Source: CADEED01 sp035765415
Lineage (GTDB): Bacteria > Pseudomonadota > Gammaproteobacteria > Steroidobacterales > Steroidobacteraceae
Reading direction: 5' to 3'
DNA length: 64,000 nt
NCBI GenBank assembly: GCA_035765415.1
Contig: DASTXR010000020.1
Span: 1-64,000, forward strand
Shown: one piece after another, positions 52,431 to 61,525 of the stretch
Numbering within the stretch: the stretch's first letter is position 1
How the letters are laid out: each line of letters starts with the position of its first letter
Program-made: the position numbers and the translations under genes
Notes under the pieces: model-generated
Told to the model about the DNA's origin: nothing
Seen by the model: only the letters and a program-made list of their open reading frames with translations
The model's database searches: none

Positions 52431-54181
52431 CCATCGACTCGCGGTTCCTGGAATACCTGCCGCTTGCCGTTCGGCCATGTCACGATGAGCTCATCGATCG
52501 GCCCCGCAGCACCTAGCCCGAAGGTCGATGTCAGCTCGGACTGAGACATATACGAGGACCCCGTGCGCACCCAGCGGCGTTGTATCAACGACCCGGCGCG
52601 CGCCTCGATTCGCGCACCGATCGCATCTATGTTCGGAGAACGCCCTTTCAGTCTGACGCGCAGATAACGGGCGTCCTGGCTCTCGTTTCTCAGTACATGC
52701 AGCGGCCCGTTGTTCTCCGTGATGACGAGGTCCAGGTCTCCGTCGCGGTCGAGATCGCCTACCGCGAGCCCCCTTCCCACGATCGGCCTCTTGAAAGGCT
52801 CGCCAGCCGTCGCGCTCCAGTCCCGGAACGCGCCTTCACGGTTGTTGCCGAGAATTTGCGGCGCCTGGCGGTAACTCACCTCCGCTTCGACTTCCTGAAT
52901 GCGTGGTTCGATATGACCATTGGCCAGCACCAGGTCCTGCCAGCCATCCAGGTCGACATCGGCGTAAACCAGGCCGAAGGTCAACGAAAGATAGGTGGGC
53001 GCCGCGACGCCAGATTGCTGAGAGGCCTCGCGAAAGAATCCTGGCGCCGCCATGCGGAACACGGACACTGGCTCGCGGCTGAAATTTCCGATCGCGATCG
53101 CGGCTTTCTGGTCGTTCTCCGTATCCGCAACATCGATTCCCATTCCCGCCCGGGTGCCTCCGTTCTCGTCGTATGCAATACCCGCTTCGAGCGCGCGCTC
53201 GATGAAATGTCCGCCTCCCTGGTTTTCGAACAAGAAGTTTGGCTGCGTGTCATTCGCCACCGCGATATCGAGCCGGCCGTCGCCATTGAAGTCCCACAAT
53301 GTCACGCCGAGAGCTTTCGCCGATTCCTTGAACACACCGCTGGTCTCGGTCACATTCAAGAATCGTCCGTTCCGTTGCAGATACAGTGTGCAACTGGATC
53401 CCGGATAGAGATCCGGCTTTGCATAACTCTTGCGCTGACCGTCGATGCTCGAAAACACATCGGTTTCAGGCGACCATCGCACGTAGTTGGCGATGAACAG
53501 ATCGAGCGCACCATCTTCATCCGCATCGAAAAACACGGCGCCAGTCGACCACGACGGCCAGCGGCGCCCTTTGTCGTCTCGCCAACCGGCATCGGCGAGA
53601 CCCACGAGCCTGGTAACGTCTCTGAAAGTTCCGTCGCCCATGTTTTTCATCAGGCGCGCTCCGCCCCACGACGTATAGAGCACATCGCGATGGCCATCGC
53701 CATCGTAGTCCGCCGCGGCCGCGCCCATTCCAAAACCCGCGAGATCCATGTGCGACTCGCGCGAAACATCACTGAAACGCAGAGAGCCGTCGTTGCGATA
53801 CAGCCGCGCGGTGGGGCCCGCGCCATCCCGCTGCTTCGGGTCGAAATCCCGCGAGTTGGTTACAAAGACGTCCAGGTCTTCGTCGCCGTCGTAGTCAAAC
53901 AGCGCTACTCCCGGCCCCATCGTTTCCGGCATGAAACGCGACTCCGTACCATCGGGTTTCGTGAACGCGCCGTTGTAGTGACGAAACTGAATGCCGCTGT
54001 CCGCCGTAACATCCGTGAACGCAACGGGCGCCGGTGATTGCGCGACAGAGGGTGGCGGAATGTACGTACTTTGCTGGATCACCTGCGCGACGGCCACTTC
54101 CTTCTCCGGCCAAAGCACCACCAGCAGTGCCGCCATCGCGACGACAACTGGAATCCAGAGCCACCGTGACGAGTGGCTCAT
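52406..54181 (-). CDS. FG-GAP / ASPIC-UnbV domain protein (UnbV-like)
   Basis: A 591-residue protein with an N-terminal signal or anchor (WLWIPVVVAMAALLVVLW). At least six FG-GAP/VCBS-type repeats with Ca-binding DxDxDxD loops follow (FDYDGDEDLDVF, ADYDGDGHRDVLY, FDADEDGALDLF, WDFNGDGRLDIA, ADVDLDGWQDLV, GDLDRDGDLDLV), forming an extracytoplasmic propeller. The C-terminal domain, GARIEARAGSLIQRRWVRTGSSYMSQSELTSTFGLG, is ASPIC/UnbV. That domain is named partly from UnbV, a conserved protein of enediyne clusters whose function is unknown. It is the last gene of the seven-gene operon, with an ATGA overlap with the cytochrome-TPR gene. ASPIC proteins also occur outside enediyne loci. Confidence 0.85.
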   Translation of the reverse strand: MSHSSRWLWIPVVVAMAALLVVLWPEKEVAVAQVIQQSTYIPPPSVAQSPAPVAFTDVTADSGIQFRHYNGAFTKPDGTESRFMPETMGPGVALFDYDGDEDLDVFVTNSRDFDPKQRDGAGPTARLYRNDGSLRFSDVSRESHMDLAGFGMGAAAADYDGDGHRDVLYTSWGGARLMKNMGDGTFRDVTRLVGLADAGWRDDKGRRWPSWSTGAVFFDADEDGALDLFIANYVRWSPETDVFSSIDGQRKSYAKPDLYPGSSCTLYLQRNGRFLNVTETSGVFKESAKALGVTLWDFNGDGRLDIAVANDTQPNFLFENQGGGHFIERALEAGIAYDENGGTRAGMGIDVADTENDQKAAIAIGNFSREPVSVFRMAAPGFFREASQQSGVAAPTYLSLTFGLVYADVDLDGWQDLVLANGHIEPRIQEVEAEVSYRQAPQILGNNREGAFRDWSATAGEPFKRPIVGRGLAVGDLDRDGDLDLVITENNGPLHVLRNESQDARYLRVRLKGRSPNIDAIGARIEARAGSLIQRRWVRTGSSYMSQSELTSTFGLGAAGPIDELIVTWPNGKRQVFQEPRVDGQLTIEEP

Positions 54182-57150
54182 CGCAGTCCCTCCTGCGCGT
54201 GCACGACGATGGGTTGGCTCATTCGATTCTCGTGTGGATGCGAGTCGCGAAAGGTTTGCGTCACGCGCGGGGCATTCTCGTCAACCTTGTACTTCTCGAA
54301 CGCCTTCCTCGTTTCGGCGGCGGCATGTTCGAATTTTCTGCGTTGATCTTCGTTTTTCTCGTTCCCCGCGAGGGCTTCATATGCGAGTGACAATTGATAG
54401 TAGGACTGCGCGTGTTCCGGATCGATCTCGAGCACCTGCAGGTACGCATCCACGGAATCCTGCGCGCGGCCAATGAGCCAATAGGTCCTCCCCAGACGCC
54501 CCCAGGTATCGCGACTCCCGGGATACTCCTGCAAGGTCGCGCGATAAGCCTCGATCGCCTCATTCAGTCGGCCGGACCGCTCGAGCAGTTGGCCCCAGAA
54601 GAAGGCGACGCGCGGCTGATTGGCCGTCGCTGCGCTTGCCTTGCGCAGCATTTCCTCGGCTTTCTGCAGGCTGCCATCCGCAATATAGGCGCGGGCCTGG
54701 TTGAGCCAGCCGTCGAACAGTTTGGGCTGGAGTTGGGCCACCCGCTTGAACATCTCGAGTGCGCCCCGCGTGTCCTCGTCGAGGAACAACCCAACGCCAT
54801 AATCGTTATAGCGCTTCCAGTCTTCGGGCTTGTCGGACGGCATCTCGCTTGACTGCGACAGGATGGAAATCGGCAGCGTGACATCGCTGTGCGCAATCAC
54901 CGAGATCGGCAAGTCGGGAACTTCCTTGCCTTCGAATACAAATTCCGTGAACGGGCGATTGAACTTGCGCCACTTCAGATCCGCACGCAGTACGACCCGC
55001 TTGCCTTCCGCGTCACGCGGAACGCGAAAGCGGTAGCGCGCGATATCGGAAGTGCTCGGGCGAATCACGTTCGCGTAAACAGTCGTATAGATATCGAGCG
55101 CATTACGCTTGACGATTCGGCCACCGTGCCTGTCGACGATCACCGCCTGGTAGAAGTGGGAGCCCGGATCCACGTGTTTGTCCGCACGCAAGGCACCGCT
55201 TTGAAACACGAGCTCGTCGCCTATTTTCGCCGTGAAATCGATCCAGCCCTCGTTGGAATCATTGGTGCCACCGGGAAAGGTATGGCCCACGCCCAGATTC
55301 CGCACGACGACATCCACCTGCACGATTTCTCCAGGCTTGAGCACCGGCATCTTCTGCTCGGGGGCCAGCACTGTCGTGCCGTCTTCGCGATGGATCGCGA
55401 ATACATCGACGCGCAGCTTGCCGTCTTTGAGGAAAGCTTCGATTCGATTGATGGTGTCCTGATCGCCTCGAATATGCGGCAGTGCCGTGTTGACGCCGAG
55501 GAACCGGTGGCTGGCGACCATGCCTTGTTTGGCGCTCACATCGCCACGCACCGCAGCCTCAGGCGCCATGTGGCAGTCCTGGCATGTCTTCGTGACAGGC
55601 GGCTCGTACCAGGTCGTCGGATTGTTATGGGCGAATCCCGAGTTGTGCCAGGCATCGTATTCGTTTTGGCCGCGGATCCACCTGTAGTCGTTGACCTGCA
55701 CGTCCAGATTTACCTTGTGACAGCTCAGGCAGAATTCGGATTCGCGAAAAACCGGTTTGAGCATGCGCTGTTTGTGTACGGTCGGTTTTGCCTTGAGCAG
55801 ATAGTCGTGAACCTGGCGGGCGAGGCCGCTCTTCGCCAGGTCGAACATGTACGGTGATTCTGTCTGGTCATGAATGTTGTAATTCCCGTTTCCGGTCTTG
55901 TCGTGAATCCTGTCGATTGCATGGCACGCCAGACACGTAAGGCCCGCCTGGGATTCGGGCGTCAACGGATCGATGGTCTTCTCCATGTTTCCCGCCAGCA
56001 TGATGGCGGGGTCGTGACATCCCCCGCAGAACTTCGAACGTTTGTTTCCCGCTTTCTCGCGGGTGAGCTCCACGGACTTCCGGTAGAACGGATTGTTGAA
56101 CGACGCAAAACGATGCGCCGACGTGGCCCATTGGGCCGCGATATCCGCGTGACAACGCTCACAGCTCTGCGCGCCGAGATAGTAGTTCGGTGCAAAACCC
56201 CTGGCGCGAGTCTCGGCGGCGAACTTCTCGAGGTTTGGCAGATCGTCGTGCGTGAGAATGCGGGTCGGGAGATATCCGCCGGTAGTCGTGGTGGTTTTCG
56301 CCGGATAGAAGGTGCTTTCGAGATCCGGATCACCCGGTGCGCGAAATGCCGACTCGCTCCAGGGAAAGGATTCATTGAGCATGCGCGGCAAGCCGCTCGG
56401 CACGTGTACCTGGCCGGATGGAGTCGTTGCGCCTGTCGGGCCTGCCTCGAGGGCTGCGGTCGTCGCGGTACGCGCGCCGGTGGCGTTCATCGAGGTGGGT
56501 ACACTCGCCGCTGCAAGCGCGACTTGCCCGGAAAGCGCCGATGGCGTGAGTGCGTACTGCGCCCCCTGGTTTTTCCCGATTGCCGTGCCGGCCGCCAACC
56601 CGGCCTTCGGCAAGTGGCCGGTTTCCGCCACATGCATCACCCAGATCAGGCCGACGCCGCCGGCCAGCCAGAGCGTCGTGCGCAACGTGCTCGCGCGGGT
56701 CGGCGGATCACTGGACAACAGGCGATGTGAGACGTACACACCGACCAGCACCAAAGCGCCGATTTGATGAGCCACGAAAATCCACATGTTCTCGCGGCTG
56801 TTCGCCTCGGAGAGGATGAACAGACCGCTCAGGAGCAAAACCAGCCATACGCCGGCAAGGCTGAAGCCGCTCGTGCGCGTGAAACGGCGGCGGCCGCGGA
56901 TCATGCGCGGCATGTGAATGCCGATGAACGCGACGACCACGGCGAATGCAACCAGCCCACCGATGAGGTGCGCGACGAGCATGATCTGATAGGTAATTGG
57001 CAGGACTTCCGGATCCCGGCCGACGCCGAGCCCATGCGAGGCCAGCGCGAGGTAGATGGCATTACCTGTCATCAGCATCGTGAAGACAAATGCGGCCGTG
57101 AACATCCTCCTCTGCGAGGGGGTCAGCAAACGCAAATCGGCGCGTAGCAT
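54178..57150 (-). CDS. Membrane / five-heme cytochrome c / TPR fusion protein
   Basis: A 990-residue three-part protein. Residues 15-175 hold about five transmembrane segments with several histidines (His61, 79, 128, 142, 173) that could ligate b-type heme. A Thr/Ala/Gly-rich linker follows. Residues 325-530 carry five CxxCH sites, starting at Cys330, 375, 406, 474 and 523, and then a beta-domain with LGVGHTFPGGTNDSNEGW. The last 200 residues are TPR-like helices (AYIADGSLQKAEEMLRKA, RSGRLNEAIEAYRATLQEYP, AQDSVDAYLQVLEIDPEHAQ). The heme part is a paralogue of the protein at 48889-50304. It may take electrons from the quinone pool to a periplasmic reaction and dock partners by its TPRs. It lies 9 nt after the barrel gene. 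Confidence 0.88.
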   Translation of the reverse strand: MLRADLRLLTPSQRRMFTAAFVFTMLMTGNAIYLALASHGLGVGRDPEVLPITYQIMLVAHLIGGLVAFAVVVAFIGIHMPRMIRGRRRFTRTSGFSLAGVWLVLLLSGLFILSEANSRENMWIFVAHQIGALVLVGVYVSHRLLSSDPPTRASTLRTTLWLAGGVGLIWVMHVAETGHLPKAGLAAGTAIGKNQGAQYALTPSALSGQVALAAASVPTSMNATGARTATTAALEAGPTGATTPSGQVHVPSGLPRMLNESFPWSESAFRAPGDPDLESTFYPAKTTTTTGGYLPTRILTHDDLPNLEKFAAETRARGFAPNYYLGAQSCERCHADIAAQWATSAHRFASFNNPFYRKSVELTREKAGNKRSKFCGGCHDPAIMLAGNMEKTIDPLTPESQAGLTCLACHAIDRIHDKTGNGNYNIHDQTESPYMFDLAKSGLARQVHDYLLKAKPTVHKQRMLKPVFRESEFCLSCHKVNLDVQVNDYRWIRGQNEYDAWHNSGFAHNNPTTWYEPPVTKTCQDCHMAPEAAVRGDVSAKQGMVASHRFLGVNTALPHIRGDQDTINRIEAFLKDGKLRVDVFAIHREDGTTVLAPEQKMPVLKPGEIVQVDVVVRNLGVGHTFPGGTNDSNEGWIDFTAKIGDELVFQSGALRADKHVDPGSHFYQAVIVDRHGGRIVKRNALDIYTTVYANVIRPSTSDIARYRFRVPRDAEGKRVVLRADLKWRKFNRPFTEFVFEGKEVPDLPISVIAHSDVTLPISILSQSSEMPSDKPEDWKRYNDYGVGLFLDEDTRGALEMFKRVAQLQPKLFDGWLNQARAYIADGSLQKAEEMLRKASAATANQPRVAFFWGQLLERSGRLNEAIEAYRATLQEYPGSRDTWGRLGRTYWLIGRAQDSVDAYLQVLEIDPEHAQSYYQLSLAYEALAGNEKNEDQRRKFEHAAAETRKAFEKYKVDENAPRVTQTFRDSHPHENRMSQPIVVHAQEGLR

Positions 57151-57159
57151 GGTGGGTTC

Positions 57160-58383
57160 TCACTGCGAAGGACTGAGGAAATACCGCACGAGCGCCAGGC
57201 TCAAATAGCTGTCGTTCTTCAGCAGCGTCAGCGGATCGCGCGGCGATACCTTGTCGAAGACCCGCGCCTGCGCATACAGGCGCCAGTGCGCGGCGATTCG
57301 CGTACCGAATTCCACGGACCAGGCGCGGCTGTCCCGACGGCGGTCGGACGTGACACCTAACTTCAATTCGGAAGATCGCGCGTCGTTTCCGGAGATCCGG
57401 AAGCCGAATTCGAGATCGTCATCGAGAAATCCCGGCAGCGGGAGAGGGTCCCGGTGATCGCGTACGTATTCAAGAACAGTGCTGAGATCCGCCGAAGTGC
57501 CGAGAACGCCGACCATCGCGTATTCGATGCCCACCGTGTAAGCATCGCGAGTCCGCTTTGCGGCGTGCCGCCGCGCGCCCTCGAACTTGAACGCCCATTC
57601 GTCGAGCGTGAGCTGCAAATCCACGCCGGCCTGTGACATCAGCTCGTAGTACGGATGCGACTCCGGAATTCCTGAGGCAGGCACGCCGATGAGAAACCTG
57701 GGATCGCGACTCGTGCCTTCGAAGTACGAGAGACCGATATCCAGCGGTCCCTGAGAGCGGGAATAACGCAATGCGCGATCGAAGTGACTCCGGCCGGCGC
57801 GTGACTCGAACAAGGCTGCACCTATTCCAGTCGGCGGCGCCGGACGCATCGGTTCACCGAGACCCGGAAAGCCGCGAACGCGAAACCGTGGCAGTCCATA
57901 GATGCTCAATGAACCCCAGGCGCCACTCGTCGTGACGGTGAGCATCGGCTGGCCGATCTTCGTTTCCCCAAACGGATCCTCGACGATATCCGCCTGGTTG
58001 ATCACATCCACGATGTGAGCAAACTCCGTCACACCCCAGAACACTCGATCGATGCCGGCGCGGACTTGAAACGGCTCATGGGTCCAGAGCCACTGGAGCT
58101 CGCGAATATCGCCGTGCGTGCGCTCCGAGCCATGCTGGGCCCAGCGAACGAAGACCTTCGCGGAAACGGACTGGGAGCCATGGCTGCGAGAGCACGACAG
58201 CTCGCCCTGGACCGAGGCGAGCGTGCGATAGTCCCGGGCAGGCGCATCCGGCTCCAGGTCCGAATACCTGCGCGCCTCGACGCCGGCCGTCAGATCACAA
58301 TGCGAGGCGCGCGCGCCCGTCGCGAAGAGCATCGCGGCTACCAGGCACAGCGCTCGCCCGTCGTTCGCCATGCTGCGCCCCAT
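57160..58383 (-). CDS. Outer-membrane barrel-like protein of RND/LolA-like trio
   Basis: A 407-residue protein with a signal peptide (LCLVAAMLFATGARA). The ATG at 58383 abuts the preceding TAG; ATG 58371 is an alternative. The body consists of alternating strands (SAKVFVRWAQHGSERTHGDIRELQWLWTHEPFQVRAGIDRVFWGVTEFAHIVDVINQADIVEDP) and ends in LALVRYFLSPSQ. The VRAGIDRVFWG / VINQADIVED segment recalls DUF1302-like outer-membrane proteins, usually found beside LolA-like lipoprotein carriers and MMPL/RND pumps, which is the order here. A role as an outer-membrane component in lipid or natural-product export is inferred. Confidence 0.72.
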   Translation of the reverse strand: MGRSMANDGRALCLVAAMLFATGARASHCDLTAGVEARRYSDLEPDAPARDYRTLASVQGELSCSRSHGSQSVSAKVFVRWAQHGSERTHGDIRELQWLWTHEPFQVRAGIDRVFWGVTEFAHIVDVINQADIVEDPFGETKIGQPMLTVTTSGAWGSLSIYGLPRFRVRGFPGLGEPMRPAPPTGIGAALFESRAGRSHFDRALRYSRSQGPLDIGLSYFEGTSRDPRFLIGVPASGIPESHPYYELMSQAGVDLQLTLDEWAFKFEGARRHAAKRTRDAYTVGIEYAMVGVLGTSADLSTVLEYVRDHRDPLPLPGFLDDDLEFGFRISGNDARSSELKLGVTSDRRRDSRAWSVEFGTRIAAHWRLYAQARVFDKVSPRDPLTLLKNDSYLSLALVRYFLSPSQ

Positions 58384-59163
58384 CTACCGCGAATCGGCCA
58401 GCCGCGCGGGATCGAACGCCGCGTCGGTCAACCCGTTGCCGAACCTGTAGCCTGACCATTCGATGACCGTGTGTTTTCCGGTCTGTACGTTCTCCATTTT
58501 CATGGATCGAGCGCGCCAATATCGTTCGTTGAACAACTGGTAGTCGTCGAAAGTCAGCACCTTTAGCAGAGAGCCTTTGCGGTCGAAGTATTCGACGCGC
58601 CACACTCTGAACTCGGCCTCGTCGATCCAGACTGTCTGGCGGCTGTAACCGGAGCCCTCGTTGACGGGGTGACGCTCGATGACAAAACACTGGCCACCGC
58701 TGCACGGTTCGTCCTTCAGGTGCCTGTAGGTGTAACGGGCCACCTCTTGGGCGGTGAGATCCTCATAGGCGAATTCGCTGCCCATGAACGGTCCGGTCTT
58801 GCCTGCGGTCGCGATACGTTTCACGCGCTCGAGCGCAGGAAGATAGACCCACTGATCGTCACTTCCATCCAGATGCGTGTGCGTGAGGACCGCCGTGCCG
58901 CGAACATCGCCGGGCTCGTCGAAAATGATGAGCCGCTTGTCCCCACTCTCCGTCTCCAGGATGCGGGCCCGCATGCGCCGCTGGGTCGTCTCGCCCCGGC
59001 TGCTGTACAACGTCATGGTCAGCGTCGCGGTCGTATCGCCGAAGCCTTCGTCGCGTTTGTCGGCCTGCGTGGCGATCTCGAGCCCACGCAGGTCGGATCG
59101 ATCCGCGGACGCAAGCGTCGCACCTGCGCTAAGCGCGAGAGTCAGCCAGTACAGAGACCTCAT
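58384..59163 (-). CDS. LolA-like outer-membrane lipoprotein-sorting family protein
   Basis: A 259-residue periplasmic protein with a signal peptide (MRSLYWLTLALSAGATLASA). The family pattern is clear: DTTATLTMTLYSSRGETTQRRMRAR, DEPGDVRGTAVLTHTHLDGSDDQWVYLPALERVKRI, GSEFAYEDLTAQEV, VWIDEAEFRVWRVEYFDRKGSLLKVLTFDDY. Such LolA/LolB-fold proteins form a closed half-barrel that binds lipids and are commonly paired with MMPL-type RND pumps. Its start lies within the last 35 nt of the pump gene, so the two are translationally coupled. The probable job is to carry a hydrophobic molecule between the pump and the outer-membrane protein. Confidence 0.88.
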   Translation of the reverse strand: MRSLYWLTLALSAGATLASADRSDLRGLEIATQADKRDEGFGDTTATLTMTLYSSRGETTQRRMRARILETESGDKRLIIFDEPGDVRGTAVLTHTHLDGSDDQWVYLPALERVKRIATAGKTGPFMGSEFAYEDLTAQEVARYTYRHLKDEPCSGGQCFVIERHPVNEGSGYSRQTVWIDEAEFRVWRVEYFDRKGSLLKVLTFDDYQLFNERYWRARSMKMENVQTGKHTVIEWSGYRFGNGLTDAAFDPARLADSR

Positions 59164-61456
59164 TGAGCGGCTCCTTGTCTATGGCCAAAAGCAATCCCGG
59201 CAGCATCGTTAGATCGAAGATCATCGCGAAGAACACCGTGAAGGCGGTGAGCATGCCGAGACCCCAATTGAGGGCGAAGGTCGAGGGCGTCAGCGCGAGA
59301 AATCCTGCGATGAGCGTTACGGATGTGGCGATCACGGCGCCGCCGACTTCCGTCAACGCGTAGCGCATCGCCTGTTCAGGGACCAGCCGGTGCGTGCGGC
59401 GCGCGTGCAGGTACTTCATCATCAGGTGAATGGTGTCATCGACGACGATACCGAGCGCCACGCCAGAGGCCGCCGCGAGCGCCATGTTTATCTGTCCGAA
59501 CAGCAGTCCCCATGCGCCGAATGCGGCGACAGCGGGAACGATGTTCGGGACCAGGCTCAGCAGGCCGACTTTCACTGCGCGCAATGCGCCCAACATCACG
59601 AAGGAAATGAGCAGGATCGCAATCGCCTCCTGCAGCAGGCCGGTGTAGATGCTGTTCATGCCGATGTGGGCGAACAGGATCGCAGGCCCGGTAGCCAGCG
59701 CACGCATGCTCGGAGGCGCGTTCGCCTCCAGCCAACCGGTTGCGCGCTGCTCGAGGGCGATGAGCTCCGCGGCCGGCAATGTGCGGACACCGACGACCAT
59801 GCGGCTCGCGGATTTGTCGACGCTGATGCGGTCATTCAGGTCGAGGCCCGACGGCAACTGCATCTCGAACATCAGCAGGTATTGCGCGGCTTCCTGTCGG
59901 CTCTGCGGCACCCGATAGAACGCGGGGGCATCCGCATTCATCGAGCGGCTGAGCCGCTTCATGATGTCGGCGAGCGATTCGACATGCCACACTTCCGGCT
60001 GGGCCCGATACCAGCTGGCGAATTCGTCCAGCAGACGCAGATACGCCGGGTCGGTGACGCCATCAGGTCTGCCAGACGGCACCGAATAATGAAATTGATA
60101 AACACTCGTCAGCTCGCGCGTAATGAAATCGTTGTCGCGCCGAAACTGCACCGACTCGTCGAAATACTTGAGAAATTCGTCGTTGAGCTCGTTGCGAGGT
60201 ATGAACGCAGCCAGCACCAGGCAAAGACCCACTCCTGCGCCCAGGAGTTGTTTGCGGTATCGGATGGCAAAATCCGCATACCAGACCGTGAACGCATGAG
60301 CGCGGTCGTTGAGTGCGGCCGGCCGAACGGCGACCAGCGTCAGCACGCAGGTAAACAGCGTCAACGACAGGATGTAGGCAGCCGTCACACCGATCACGAC
60401 CAGATTGCCGAGATCGTGAAATGGCGGCGCATCCGCGAAGTTCATGGTCCCGAATCCGATCGCGGTGGTGACAGCCGTGAGTGTCATCGGACCGAAATTT
60501 GCCGCAAAGCTGTCGACCATCGCAGCTACGCGATCTTTCCCATCCCTGAGCCGCTGCGCGTAGGTGTAGTAGAGATGAACGCAATCGGCGACCGCGAGCG
60601 TCATGATGATGGGTGCGGCCAGCGCCGGTGGCGGCGTGAGACGCATTCCTAACAACCCGCCGACTCCGAGCGCGACCAGGGTCGAACCCGCGACAACCAG
60701 GAACGCGACACCCGCCCCGATGGCGGAGCGCAGCGCCGCCGCGAGCACCACGGCCAGCACAACGAGCATCAGGGGAATCAAGGTCACCAGGTCGTGGAGC
60801 GTGGCCTCATAGAATGCGTTGCTGATGACCAGGGTCCCGGATGAATACACCTTGATGTCGGGAAACTCGCTTTGGAACGCGGCAATGAGGCTGCGGACTC
60901 CCGCGATCGACTCTTGCGTCTCGGATTCCTTGTGGACGCCGGGCGGCCTGAAGGTCACGTTGACCCCGGTCACATCCGCCTCGCGGGAAATCACGCGATC
61001 CACGAGCAGGACATCATTCAATGCGATTGCGCGGATACGCTCGATCGCATCGGCGTCCAGGCTCTCCGGGTTGCGCGCCAGGTCGTCCACCGACAGGTCA
61101 TCATCGGTTCCGGCGCTGTTCTGAAAATTGGTCAGTGAATCGACGCGGCTCGCGTGCGGAAGCTTCCACGCCTGCTCGGTAATCCACGCCACCGACTTCA
61201 GTGTTTCCCGGCTAAACACTTTTCCGGAGGCTGGCTGCAGCACGATGAGCACGTTGTCGGACTTCGTGTACGTCTTCTGCATCGCCTCGAACTCGGCGAC
61301 GCGAGGATCCGCGCCGCCGAAGAAGTCGCGATACTCCACGCTGAACGTCAGGCCACGCATGCCTAACGCGGCGATGGCGGTCAGCGCAATCGCTGCTGAG
61401 ATCACGAGCGCCCGGTGCCGAAGCATCCATTCCGCAAACGAGCGAGGGGAAATCAT
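59129..61456 (-). CDS. MMPL-type RND transporter
   Basis: A 775-residue inner-membrane pump with the RND/MMPL layout. One N-terminal helix (residues about 16-35) is followed by a periplasmic domain with FSVEYRDFFGGADPRVAEFEAMQKTYTKSDNVLIVL, a five-helix bundle (LMVVLAVVLAAALRSAIGAGVAF, IIMTLAVADCVHLYYTYAQRLRDGK), a second periplasmic domain and a second bundle with GVALGIVVDDTIHLMMKYLHARR. The acidic residues in both LAVADCVHLY and IVVDDTIHL are the usual proton-relay positions. With the LolA-like and barrel proteins it forms an envelope export system. Its place in an operon with enediyne-core homologues suggests a lipid-like or polyene cargo. Confidence 0.9.
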   Translation of the reverse strand: MISPRSFAEWMLRHRALVISAAIALTAIAALGMRGLTFSVEYRDFFGGADPRVAEFEAMQKTYTKSDNVLIVLQPASGKVFSRETLKSVAWITEQAWKLPHASRVDSLTNFQNSAGTDDDLSVDDLARNPESLDADAIERIRAIALNDVLLVDRVISREADVTGVNVTFRPPGVHKESETQESIAGVRSLIAAFQSEFPDIKVYSSGTLVISNAFYEATLHDLVTLIPLMLVVLAVVLAAALRSAIGAGVAFLVVAGSTLVALGVGGLLGMRLTPPPALAAPIIMTLAVADCVHLYYTYAQRLRDGKDRVAAMVDSFAANFGPMTLTAVTTAIGFGTMNFADAPPFHDLGNLVVIGVTAAYILSLTLFTCVLTLVAVRPAALNDRAHAFTVWYADFAIRYRKQLLGAGVGLCLVLAAFIPRNELNDEFLKYFDESVQFRRDNDFITRELTSVYQFHYSVPSGRPDGVTDPAYLRLLDEFASWYRAQPEVWHVESLADIMKRLSRSMNADAPAFYRVPQSRQEAAQYLLMFEMQLPSGLDLNDRISVDKSASRMVVGVRTLPAAELIALEQRATGWLEANAPPSMRALATGPAILFAHIGMNSIYTGLLQEAIAILLISFVMLGALRAVKVGLLSLVPNIVPAVAAFGAWGLLFGQINMALAAASGVALGIVVDDTIHLMMKYLHARRTHRLVPEQAMRYALTEVGGAVIATSVTLIAGFLALTPSTFALNWGLGMLTAFTVFFAMIFDLTMLPGLLLAIDKEPLNEVSVLADSRA

Positions 61457-61525
61457 TTCCGTCTTTCTGCTGGCGAAGCGCGCGGGGGCGGCGCTCAGGA
61501 ACTCTCTGCGCCCGCTGAAAATCGC

